Source: Neurospora crassa OR74A
Taxonomy: Eukaryota > Ascomycota > Sordariomycetes > Sordariales > Sordariaceae
DNA length: 64,000 nucleotides
Reading direction: 5' to 3'
NCBI RefSeq assembly: GCF_000182925.2
Contig: NC_026505.1
Coordinates: 4,774,001 to 4,838,000, forward strand
Shown: in pieces, positions 23,953-34,762 of the stretch
Layout of the letters: each line of letters begins with the position of its first letter
How positions within the stretch are numbered: the stretch's first letter is position 1
Translations under genes and position numbers: made by a program
The notes under the pieces: generated by a model
What the model saw: only the letters and a program-made list of their open reading frames with translations
Told to the model about the DNA's origin: nothing
Databases searched by the model: none

Positions 23953-26075
23953 TCCTACGCCTATATTTTAATTTTCCTTAGAAAAACACTACAAGAAGAC
24001 TATAGAAAAATAAGAAAAAATACTACAAAAAGACTATAGTAAACCTATAGTTAATTACTAGGAAACCCCTACTTAATTATAAGATTAGGCGTTATTAGTA
24101 TTAGTATTACTATCCTCTTTATTATTACTAGTATTATCCTTAGACTTAAGGTATATTTCGTTAATACTATAATACTAATAGTATACGTTAATATATTTCT
24201 AAAAGTTATACTTAGAGCGCTTAATCTCTTATAAGACTTTATTATAATTCTAAATTTTATTAGGCTTATAGTAGAATATTATACCTACTATATTAATAAT
24301 AAAAATTACGTCTTTTAGGATACTAAAGTATATAGTTATATAATAAATTATATTATTATTATAATTATAATAAATAATTATAAATATAGTAATTAGCTAG
24401 GGTTTCTAAATAGTTAATAAATTTTTAATAACCTTTAAAGAAATAAATATTAAAGGGGGTAAAAAAGGGGGAAAAAATTTATAATTAATTTATTTATAAT
24501 TAGAGTAATACTTCTTACTATTTATAAATTCGTTTAAATCCTTATTATTATTTTTATTAATAAATTTATAAAAGGCTTTACGGGTATTATTAAAGAGAGG
24601 GCCTTTGAAATCCTTTTTAAACTTCTATCTCTCTTCAACCTTACGCTCTATATAATTAATAACGTACTTATATACCTTTCCTTCCTAATACTATTCAAAT
24701 TCAATACCTTTAGTATATATAATTTTGGTAATAGCTTTTTTAACTTTTAATAAAATATTAGTAAAGGGTTTCTAAAGTATTTCCGAACGGTTTCCGAACA
24801 ATCTTTTTATAGAATTTTTTAAACTTTTTTTAAGGTTTTTAAGTACTTTAAAAGCCCTTTACAACCCCTCCTATATACCCCCCTAAACCCTTAAAAAATA
24901 TAGTACAATATTTATTTTTAATAATAATAGCCGAGGTAGCGGCTTAGCGCTTTAAGGCGCATTCTTATTTCTTTTTAGCCGGGGAGGATACTAGCTTCTT
25001 AAGTACAATAAATTATATATTATATACTATAATATCCTAAGCAACGGTATTAAAAATATATTCCAATAATTTATACTAAGCTATATTATATTTATATTTA
25101 TTAATAGTTTTTATACCTTTAATTACCCCTTTTAAACCCTATTTTAAACCCCTTAATAAACCCTTTAAAAAGTATAAAGGAAAATATTAATTTACTAGCA
25201 GCTATAGCCTATTTTTCGTAATTAGGACGACTATTAACGTTTATAATAATACGTCCGTCTTTTTTAATACTTAAAATAATATAGTATTTATCTTTATAGT
25301 AATAATGGAGAGTATTTTTATTTATAATTTTAGAATAAAAATATAATTCGCCATCTTCGTCCGTCTTACAATAGAACTTCTTATAAAAGTAAACTTTAAC
25401 CGTATAATATTATTTACCCTAATAAAAATAAAGGGTTAGTAAGGAGTTTTTAAATAATTTTTAAGGCCTTTATAAAACCTAAAAAACTTTAAACTTATAC
25501 TAGCGGGCAGGGTATTAACTATAATTACAATTGCGGGCAAACCCTCGGGCTGGGTTTCGAATTTACTATACTTATTAAAGGCTCTTTAAAAAAAGATAAT
25601 ATTAATTTATATTTAAAAAAAAAGTGAGAAAAAAATCAACCCTATAAAAACCGTATAGAAAAAAACCAACCCCGCGAAAACCGTACGGAAAAAAAGTTAA
25701 TTATATAATAATTATATAGAAAAGAAAAGTCGTAGAAACTATACGGAAACTAGTGAATTTACTCCTAGGTTGTATTTAGTCGATATAGTAGCGGTTATCG
25801 ATAATATTATTAATAGAGAGAAAAAGTAGAAACTAACCGGTGATTTTAAATTTTTAAACCTATCTTCTAATAATTTGCTCAATATATTTACTTTCTATTT
25901 TCTATCCAATGTCTATTTTAATAGAAAAATATTAATATCCTTAGAACTTCTTTTATAATTAATAAGACCTATAAAAGTATTATATAAGTAGTATTGAAAT
26001 ATTGAGTTTATATATAATATATATATTAAATATATATTGTAAGGTATTGAGCTTATATATATTTAATTACATTTT

Positions 26076-26679
26076 ATACCTTGTGGGGTGTACCTTCGAC
26101 ATTTGCACCTGCGAGTCAAACGCAGGTTGGCTGCAAACGAGACCCACAAGGGGGGTCGCCTCAACTAGACACCGGCCGAGTTGAGAATTCTCAAGTTGCT
26201 CTTCCAATCTTGGTCCGCCACAAAGCCCAGCTTCATGCTGATACTCTCACAGTTCCTCCACACCTTATTAAATCAATACCCTATCAATTAAACAGATATA
26301 AATCCAAGTGATATTGCTCCTTTCGAATGCTTCGACACAAAAGAAATTCGTCTCTGGTCGTTTTGTGATGTGTTGTAATGTGTTGTTGTTCAATGCTACC
26401 GTTTTCCCTCACTCCTTCAACCCAAATCCTGATGTTATGCAACCCCGGAAAAAAAACTCCGCGCTAAAAGAGACAAGAAAACATGCAGAAAGACTCTTAA
26501 AGCTTTCGGCCCGCCCGACCCCGCTCGACATTGCTCTACCGTCTTGGTGAATCACTCCGCCCTAGCCGAGTGATACGAACAATATCACGATCGTCCTCTG
26601 GATGACTTGTGCCAAGCACGGCTAGACCGCAACATCAGCCACCCGCACAGCCTCGTCAACCCAGCCAAGAGCCCGCCAT
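26076..26679. other. Gene-free flank right of the AT-rich island
   Basis: Normal base composition returns abruptly near 26,080. I see no gene, RNA or repeat in this stretch. Confidence 0.45.
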
Positions 26680-26871
26680 TCAAGGCGACCTGCCCAATAT
26701 GTTCCTGGCAAACCATGCCCTCTTCCCCGTCGACTTTGTGCTCCTTCTGGACTCCGGCGATTCCGGTGAGAACAGCGGCCGTGCACGGTTCACGAACGGG
26801 GTCTCTAGTCGTCGAGGGCCTGAGCCACCTGATGATGCGGACATGACACTTTCGCTGTCCTTTGCTGGTGA

Positions 26872-26907
<36 letters not shown>

Positions 26908-27301
26908 CGTTGTTGTTGATGTTGTCACCCATGTCGTGCCATTGTCTGATGTTGTTTTGCTGACATCACCTCTTGCCGCGCGAGCCATACGTTCCATGTT
27001 CTTGATGCTGTCCATGAACCCTTCGGCGCTGTTGGGACTTGAAGTCGGGTCTTTTAGGAACGAATTCCGAGCCCGCATTAGTGCCCTTTCCGTCGAGATG
27101 TCCTCCTCGCCGAGGGTAGCATTAGGGCTGAGATTGGCTTCTGGGTGTGGTAATGTTGTGTTTCGGTCTGATAGTGGTGTCAGTCAAGACCAATATGCAG
27201 TGATAGGTATGCCATGCTTACGCACCTCCATTGAAGGGCTCTGGGAACCCAGTATCCCGTCCTCTTGACGATGTGCTTGAACAGGGTCGGAGGCTAGACA
27301 T
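26680..27301 (-). CDS. Tentative hypothetical serine-rich protein
   Basis: I do not recognise this protein. Two minus-strand segments, 27301-27226 and 27167-26680, join across a 58-bp intron with donor GTGCGT, a CTGAC branch site and acceptor CAG. The phase is kept, giving 187 residues from the ATG at 27301; an in-frame ATG at 27370 is an alternative start. Sequence after the junction reads DRNTTLPHPEANLSPN, then an Arg/Lys-rich helical part (FMDSIKNMERMARAARG), a poly-Ala run encoded by (GCA)n at about 26,877-26,906, and a Ser/Arg-rich end. A competing open frame lies on the plus strand (26,609-27,268), and another short plus-strand frame ends at 27,398, so the strand is uncertain. It sits 0.6 kb from the RIP island. 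Confidence 0.38.
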
Positions 27302-30300
27302 GTCGTCGATGGTTGATGAGGAGCTAACCCGCTGGCGAGAGAATCTGTGGCGCGTGAAACTGCGCATCATGAATGAATTTAGTACACGTGTAGTGTAAAC
27401 AGGACGTCTTATGATCTTTATGTACGACCCCGGGTTCTGCCGGGTCTTGCCGAGCAACGCGTAATCGCCCTGTCCCTTTGCCACTTGTGCTCGGCTTCAG
27501 GAAAAAGCATCGAGAATCTCCAACTTGGAGACAAATGTGAATATAGAGATGTCGGTTGATCCCACATTATGAGGTTCGAGAAGTCGAATCCCCCCTGACA
27601 AGTAATGCGATATCGCTTGGTGTGGCGATCATAAGGTGGGAAGAAATGAGTGAATCAAAGATACACGAGATTGCCCCGAGACCCCATGAAATAGGAATGG
27701 GGTGGGAACTTGGAAGCTCTAACCGACAGACAGGCAAGACAAATCCAAGAACAATTCCCGTACAAGAAAGGGAATTTCGAACCAAAGCGGTGGGAAAAGT
27801 TTAACGCTCTCACCCGAACGCACATGGTATTGTTTCCAAAGACACCGCGCAGCTTGCATCATGCCGCCGCTTGGACGAGCAGTGCAATTCCTTGTACATC
27901 CTTGCTTGGGCCATGCTTGAACCTTCAAGAACGACCAAGCAATGAACGATGCTTCATGGCCCGAGAAGTTTCAGAATGCCATGGTCTCGGGTTCGTGTTG
28001 AGCAATGAGTGGCTGAGGGCAAGTCATCTGGCTTTCGACTTACCACTATAGAACGAGGTGACGGCGAAAACTCCGCGGAGGTAGGGGTCGGTCTTCGTCG
28101 CGAACCGTGCTCGGACACTGAGGGTCACAGGCGCTGTGAGGATCAGGCGCGCTATAAGTCAAGGTGGCACGGCCAAAGGTGAAAACCAGCGGTTTTGTTG
28201 CGTTTTCGGCCATAGAACGATTGAGTTCAGACTGAGTAGTTTGGGTGGATGGGATTATATTGAAACCTGTGACGTGATCTGCCCTCCAGGAACCTTTTAA
28301 AGTCCATCTCTGATTCTCCGGTATCAGCACCCCGCAGGGTCCTCAGTGGCCCCAACCAACATGTTCGGGGAAAAGGTAAGTGGAATAGTTTGACGTCACT
28401 GAGGCATTTGGCCGACCATTCAATCAGCCATCAATCCATCACGAAAAAATAAGGGTCTGTTCAACGACGGAGTCGTGAGCAATTGGCTGGTCAAACACAT
28501 CCATCGCAGCATGCACTGACACGAGCGAAAAATTCATCGCGGTCCATGTCGCCCTATCGAGCAATGGCGCAAGAAATAGTCGAGCTGAGTTGAGGTAGTG
28601 CAGTCTTTTGCTCCCGAACCCGCAGCACCGGTGATGCAGGTCTCACTCTAAACCCACATCGGCGAAAAATTTGGTGTTCAGCTTTGGTAGATCATTTTGT
28701 CTTAGATGCCGTCTCGGCTTCCGAGTTGCGGTCTATCCGAAGGCCAACACATAATGTTCCAAGTGGATGTCAACTTTGAACGTGTGGAAGATTGTCAACC
28801 CTGCAGACACTCGTCTATCATGACTTGATTTCGAAAGGAAGGGGGAGAAGAGGTCTTGTACAGGCTTTAGTACCCCTTCAATGCTGCGCTGAGAGGTGTT
28901 TGGGGCGATTAGGACGGGGGAGTTAACCAGCTTATCTGCAGCAGAAACGGACATTAGAGGGATCGTTTGAGGTTGTGGAGGGCGGCAACAAGTCCGTCGA
29001 TTTACCCCTTATAGGTTCTCGACGCTTCATCGAGCAACACAGAACAGACTTCCAGATCTCGCACGGATGTCATTTCGAAAGCTAACCGAACTCGCTCATC
29101 ACTGGATACTTCGTACCACGGCATAGGATCAGATAACTTACCCCAGATGCAGTTTTCATGTGGAATCTTACTTGAAGATGCAACAAGGGATGAAAGGGAC
29201 ATGCTTGATGAATGGCTTGTTTGGTGAAAGAGGAAAAGGCGTGTCAGGCCCAACTGTAAATACCCCGCACAGGGAAAGCTTTGTGGGGAAAATCCCGTCC
29301 TATAGTGTACCCGGCGCAAGCACTCACCGATGCTCCTTCCAATCTCATCCCCAAAGGCGCCCGCTCATATAAGGCCTTAGTCCATACCTTCGCTCCTTGC
29401 AGCACTCTTCAGCCAACAACGGAGATCCTCTGGCTAGTTGAGGTAGCGTAGAGAGATACCTACTCAGTACTGAGCTCCATTCTCGGCCGGGGCAGATCAT
29501 GTTATGTGGCTCTTTTTACCAAGGAACAAAGCCCGGACACCGTGCTTCATGCACATGCCGTACACCGCGGGAGCTTTTATACATGAGCTGGAGAGGCCAA
29601 GTATTGTAGAGCCGAGGGTATGTAAAACTGGTGGTGTCGTCCGTGTTGGTATTAAACCGTCGTTTATGATGGAAAACGAAATAATCAAAGATAAGAAATA
29701 TGTGAGAGCTTGACAGACACCGCCCCTTTCTTGCTCTTTGTGTTCGACGGATCTAGCCACAGGTGGTGTGCAATCGATATATATATATAAAAAAAAAAGA
29801 CTTTTTGTGATCAGTCACCGAGATGCCCGAAGAGACAGGTGGGCACGTTTGCGCTCGACACCCAGCTCAAGTTCATACCACGTAAGCCACGTAACCCACC
29901 AAAGCGCAGAATCTGGTCAAGTCAGGAAGGAATCCAGGAGCAACCGCCGAACTACTCTCAACTTGAGCTTTCGTACTAGACAGACTTCACAGCACAGGGT
30001 CGGGGGTCAATGTTTACAACTCAAACCAGAATGATGGGGGTATATTCATAAATTTCTTGTTCTCTCCTCTTCACTTCTTCGTATGCCCAGCCAACCGATG
30101 ATGCTAGCTAGGATTTACATAACGACCTCCGCAAATCCCCCCCTCCCTGTGAGTCCCACTTGCTCAACGTGAAACTAAAGCTAACAAGCAGTGTACACTG
30201 CGTACATCTGGAGCGAGGATCCCAAGCACAAAAACTAGAACATACATCTGCTTTCGCTTCGCTTGCTATGCGCGTTTCTCTTCCCTTGAACGCCTCGCCA

Positions 30301-30636
30301 AGGTTCGAACAATGCGATGTGACACCTATGTGAAGAAAAAAAAAAAAAACCAGAATTGAAAAAAGAAATTGGGGCTCATCAAAACCCAACCATAAAACCA
30401 TACGACATTATAGCCATACATTGGAGTCCAACATGAGGACCTCATGTGTGCAAGGTCAATCAATCAAAAACACCGCTCGTGCTTCTTTCTTCTCGTTCTT
30501 CGAGATCTCCTTTTTTTCCAAGACACCCGTTCACCTCGGATGTCCCCTTAGCCCACCACGAGCCAACCTGCAGGTAGTGCCTTTTTCAGATGGAACTTTC
30601 CTTCATGGACCGTCTAGTGGCAGGCTTAAGCCATTC
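27302..30636. other. Gene-poor stretch
   Basis: About 3.3 kb of normal composition in which I cannot support any gene. Open frames are short, lack family motifs and do not join into sensible exons. A (TA)n/poly-A tract lies at about 29,779-29,800. The last few hundred bases are the 3' flank of the CYK3-like gene. Confidence 0.45.
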
Positions 30637-33600
30637 TTACTGACAAACCCACTCAGCGAAAACGCACCACCTGGCTGTCCTATCAGCCAACACCAGTCCC
30701 CTCCATGTACCGCGCTCGCTGCACTTGATGATGGTCTCCCACGTGCCTCCATCCCCTTCCTCGCCCGGCTCGGCCGCTGCTTGCGCGGCCGCCCGACTCC
30801 CGAACCCGATGCCTGTTCCTCTGCCGTTTCCGCGGTCCTCTTTTCTCATCAGCCGGAGGATCTTGCCGCCGGGGGTTTGGATGGCCAGCTTGGCGGGTTT
30901 CTTGCTGCTGCTGCTGCTGCTGTTGCCAGAACCGCCAGCGGTGGTGCTGGGCTGGGAACCACCGGCTGCGCTCGAGGTCATGCTCATGGCGCTGGAAGGG
31001 CGATGAAAGGGGATCGGAGAGGCGCTGCCGGAGGTAATGGATGGGGACATGGGGCCGTCGGAGGTTGAGCTCGAGCTTGGGTGTTGGCGGATGATGAAGA
31101 CGAAGGTATTGTTGAGGGCGAGGCGCTGGCATTGCGGTTGGACGATGTAGAGATCATGGCGCTGGGCGTGAGGGGTTGGATGGCGGGTGACGAACTCGTA
31201 GGGCGGGTTTTCGCCCGTGTGGATGATGGGAAGAGCGAAGGCGAGAGGGTGTGGGATGTCCTTGATGCTGTGCATTAGGCCACGCTTGCCAGCGTAGATC
31301 TTGAGCGTGCCGGTGCCTTCATCGCCGGGCAGGAGGGCCTTGACCGTGTAGCGCTTGACGCCTCCGAACCACTCTGCCTGTGCGAGGGCACGTTTCTTGA
31401 CTACTTCGCCAGACTCAAAGACATCACCGTCGTTATCCTTGGTGAGGGCGCGAGTCTCGACCTCTGCGGCAATTTCGACATCAGCTGGCACGTTGAACTT
31501 GATGTGCACCATTTCGAGATCCTCGATCCTGATCAGAGAGGTGTTGTAGTCAAACATGTCCAGACCGTGCTTGAAGTATGGTGGGCAGGCACAGGGCAAA
31601 TTGAGTAGGACCTCGTGAGCAACGGGCGGGCAGATGTGTTGTTGTTCGTGGTGTTCGGGGATATGCGTCCAGCAGATCTCGGTAGGGCGTGCTAGGAACC
31701 ACCAGGGGTCCGCTTGAGAGCTGTTCCAACTCGAGTACAGAGCACGGCGTGGGAAGGACGGGCTCGCCAAACAGGTATCCATCATCCTCCACTCGTTGTC
31801 AACAATCACCGCATTCCACCAGTGGTTGGGACGGGGAACAATATTGGCATCAGGGATCTCGCCGGGCGATTTGAGATAACCGCGGACGACCTCACAATGC
31901 AGGCCCACAGCTTCGCACATCTCCGCAACGAGAACCGCAAACTCTTCGGAGCATCCACGCCTCGAGTGAATAACCCGTCGCGTGTCGATAGGCCCCTCAA
32001 AGTCCTCCTCCCAGCAAACCTTCTCGGAAACCCAGGTGAAGATGGCACGTAGGCGCTGAACATCGCTATGGTATGGCCGGCAAACGTAGGTAGCCGCAAG
32101 CGATGCGGCCGTCGTGGTGGGGGGCAGGCTGGCCACAAAGCGGGAGTTCTTGTCGACCTGGCTCAGGTTAATAGTTAGATAGTTGAAGGGCTCCTGGACG
32201 GGCATTCCATCGGCGCCCTCATCGCCATCGATGCTGTTGTACAGTTCCTCCACGGGATTCAAAGCTGGATGGTCCAGCATTTGACATCTTTCCTTTCGTT
32301 CCGTACGCTCGTTCTGGCTCAAAGAGTTGGAACGGTTGACGTCTCGCCGAACCTGGACCCAGTCAACACCACTGCCCATGCCTTCCCTCCCAATATTCTT
32401 CGCTGGTAACAGGGACGGACCTCCAGATAGAGCAGAAAGCGGATTTGTCGCTGATTTAGTCGGTGAGGATGACCCTGCAGAAGCAATGCTATTTCTGCTG
32501 TTGGCAACCCCGGTCTTGGCGGACTCGAGAATTCGCTTGATAAAGTTCTGCTTCTTCGGTTTTGGGGTAACAAGGCCTCCCAGGTTACCCATCGAGTCCT
32601 CTTGGCCAAGGTCGGTACGGGACTTTGGTTGCATATGCACATTCTCCGAAGCATGGCTGCTGTGGTACGTTATCCCCGTAAACGGAGTTTCTGGGCGGTC
32701 GGATTCCTCCCGGATGCTGAGCGCACTGTGAGCCCTAATTCGGTTCTTCCTTGCCAAGCTTCCAGCACTCGTGGCGCTTATGCCCCCCGCTGAAACACCA
32801 CTCATCAGACTCCGATTAGTACTGTCAGTTGTTGTCGAGGAATAGGTGACATTGCTTGGGGCATCGGATGCATTAGTCGACGTGGTTTTGGTGGTCGAAC
32901 TTCGATCAAGAGTCTGTCGTCCCATATCATATGATGACTTCTTTTTCCTAAGCCTTGGGTCTGCCGCCACTCGGGACTCGATTGATGACTTTGGCCTGTT
33001 CATGAACGGACTTTTAGGAGGAGGAGGGGGGCCTTCAGTAATGTTATTCATGCTGGCGCTATGCTGGTGCATGGTCCTCAACCTGGATTCCATCCTCTCG
33101 ACGTAGTTACTTAACTGTGGGAGGCGTGATGGCTCATCTTGTGGTTGGGGCGGTTTGGACGTCGGTCCTACCAAGCTCGAGCCAGTCCCACTGTATGTTT
33201 CGTATCCCTCGTCGATTAACAGGGTACTTTGAGGTCGTTTATCCCGAGCCTTCCTCGATTTTTGGTGAATTTCTTCAAAAGCCTCGGGCGCCCAGGGGTC
33301 GAGAGGCTCCGGAGATCCATCGCGAGGAAGTTTACCGCCGCCGCTCAACACGTCCAACTGCTCCATCACATCATCCATGGCCTCTCTCAACGGTGATGGA
33401 GTCATAGCCCCTGATGCCGCCGGTGAAGGAGGGCATGGTGACGGTGTCCTTGCCATTGGGTAGCCATTGTAACTCTGGTTGTATGGAGCCGTGGAATTTG
33501 GTCTTGGTATATCCTCATAGTATTGTGGTTGATATTGTGAATGCTGGTCCCCGTTGTAGGAGTTTTTGGATCCATGTCGTGAAATGGGGTTGCGGTGCGG

Positions 33601-34762
33601 AGGGGGCGGTGGAGGCGGTGAATCCCCTCCCCCGGGACCTCCTTCCTGATATTGGCCATCCTGGAGCTGGGGAGGTCGGTAGGGCCTGTACGAGGGTGCT
33701 GGCGATGGCGGCGCGGGGGAGTGAGCTCTCATTGGCGAATACGCTCTGGCCGGCGACGCATCTCTGATTGGTGGTGTTCCCCTGTAATCCAGCTGATGCT
33801 TGTAAGGAGATCGTGACCTGGATGGCGATGTGTTTCGGAGCGGTGCCGGTGACGGTGAGTGCGAATGGGGGTGGTATGGCGCGGGGGAGGGCACGTATGG
33901 GGCGGGCGACGAAGCTCGGGGGCGGTATGGTGCTGGCGATGCTTCCCTGTACGGCGACGGTGATGCTGCCCGGAAGGGTCCTGTCGGTGCTGGTGACCCG
34001 GCTAGAGGCGGCGGTATCGGTACCGGATACGGAGCCGGAGAGGGTGCTCGGTAGGGATTCGGCGACGCAGCTCTGAATGGTGCCGGTGACGGTGCCCTCC
34101 CTCCATGGCTAGGCGGGTGAGGACCGCCGTGGGGATATCCGTAGCCATGCCCGCCCTCTCTTCCTCCTGGGTGCCCTATGGGTCCTCGTGATCGTGGTCG
34201 AATCGAGCCAGCGCGCGGGGGTCGGCTTACAGAGCCATCCTTGTAGGTCTCGGGGACTTTTGCTGTCGTATAATGGGGAGCCTTTGAGTAGGCCTCGAAG
34301 GGTTTCCGAAAGGTCCTCGACTTTTGCGGGGTGCCGCTGGGACTGGGCGAGTTGCTGGAAGCCATGGGGCTCGTGGATCTGCTTGTCGGCCTGAAGTTTT
34401 CGGGCATCAGCTCGACGAAGTTGGAGGGGAAGACGCCAATTGCCCTCCTGTCGCGCCATAGCCTCCCCGTCCACCATGAGCCGTCGCCGGCGTTGAGACA
34501 TTCTATTAGGTCGCCTTCGATGAAACCGAGGTCGCGTTTGTTCTGCAAGCACACGATGGATCGGTCAGTCAGGCTGTCACAGCTTGGATGTTGGAGCCGG
34601 ATGGGAAGCAGCATTGGCACTCGCGATTGCTGGGCAAGACGGACCGCAGGAAGGTAATTGCAGTATATCTGTCTAGTAGGCACGCACCTCTCCTCCCCAC
34701 GAGTAGACAGCCCGAACCCAACAAGGGAACCGCGTCGGGACTGGTGGTGGTGCGGGAACCAT
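30637..34762 (-). CDS. CYK3: CYK3-like cytokinesis protein (SH3 + transglutaminase-like domain)
   Basis: CYK3 proteins act at the division site, helping contractile-ring closure and septum formation with Hof1 and Iqg1 and promoting chitin synthase activity. Exon 1 is 34762-34688 (25 codons) and exon 2 is 34542-30637, giving 1326 residues. The short first exon is supported because it completes the SH3 domain (residues 15-71: CWVRAVYSWGGE joined to NKRDLGFIEGDLIECL, then PSNFVEL). A long disordered region follows, with many SPAPYR-type repeats. The transglutaminase-like core is near residues 850-990. It has Cys889 (RRGCSEEF), His932 (PNHWWNAV) and Asp947 (WRMMDTC) in triad order. The tail is Ser-rich and ends in a conserved-looking WETIIKCSERG segment. 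Family confidence is high; catalytic activity is unknown. Confidence 0.93.
33830..34130 (-). repeat. SPAPY-type proline-rich repeats within the CYK3-like gene
   Basis: The coding sequence repeats short units such as YRAPSPAPY, FRAASPNPY and YREASPAPY with variation. They form a low-complexity Pro/Ser/Ala/Tyr linker between the SH3 and transglutaminase-like domains, rich in possible SH3 ligands and phosphosites. Confidence 0.8.

Larger units (their letters stand above)
9425..26075. repeat. RIP-degraded AT-rich repeat island
   Basis: About 16.6 kb dominated by TA-rich sequence with stop codons in every frame. CpA and TpG are scarce while CpG is still present, which is the direction of change caused by RIP in Neurospora-type fungi. 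Edges with normal-composition DNA are sharp on both sides. Such islands are usually H3K9-methylated and DNA-methylated; that is inference here. The right half is an identified Gypsy element. The parts at 9,425-16,229 and 23,953-26,075 look like further degraded transposon sequence that I could not assign. A fragment at about 13,900-14,130 (+) still reads as a Lys/Glu-rich helical stretch. Confidence 0.9.

Noticed and set aside
9425-26075. CRISPR-like or centromere interpretation of the AT-rich block
   Set aside because: There are no regular spaced repeats, and the taxon is eukaryotic. The size is far below the long AT-rich regional centromeres of Neurospora-type fungi, so a dispersed RIP island is the simpler reading.
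26609-27268. 219-codon plus-strand open frame
   Set aside because: It runs antisense to the better minus-strand model. It is dominated by a poly-Ala/Val run from the GCT repeat and shows no domain. Kept only as an alternative.
27554-27600. tRNA-like T-arm string (GGTTCGAGAAGTCGAATCC)
   Set aside because: No matching D arm, anticodon arm or acceptor stem could be folded upstream. No tRNA is called anywhere in the window.
33402-34552. Long shadow frames inside the CYK3-like gene on both strands
   Set aside because: Explained by the repetitive, GC-rich Pro/Ser coding sequence of the 1326-residue protein.
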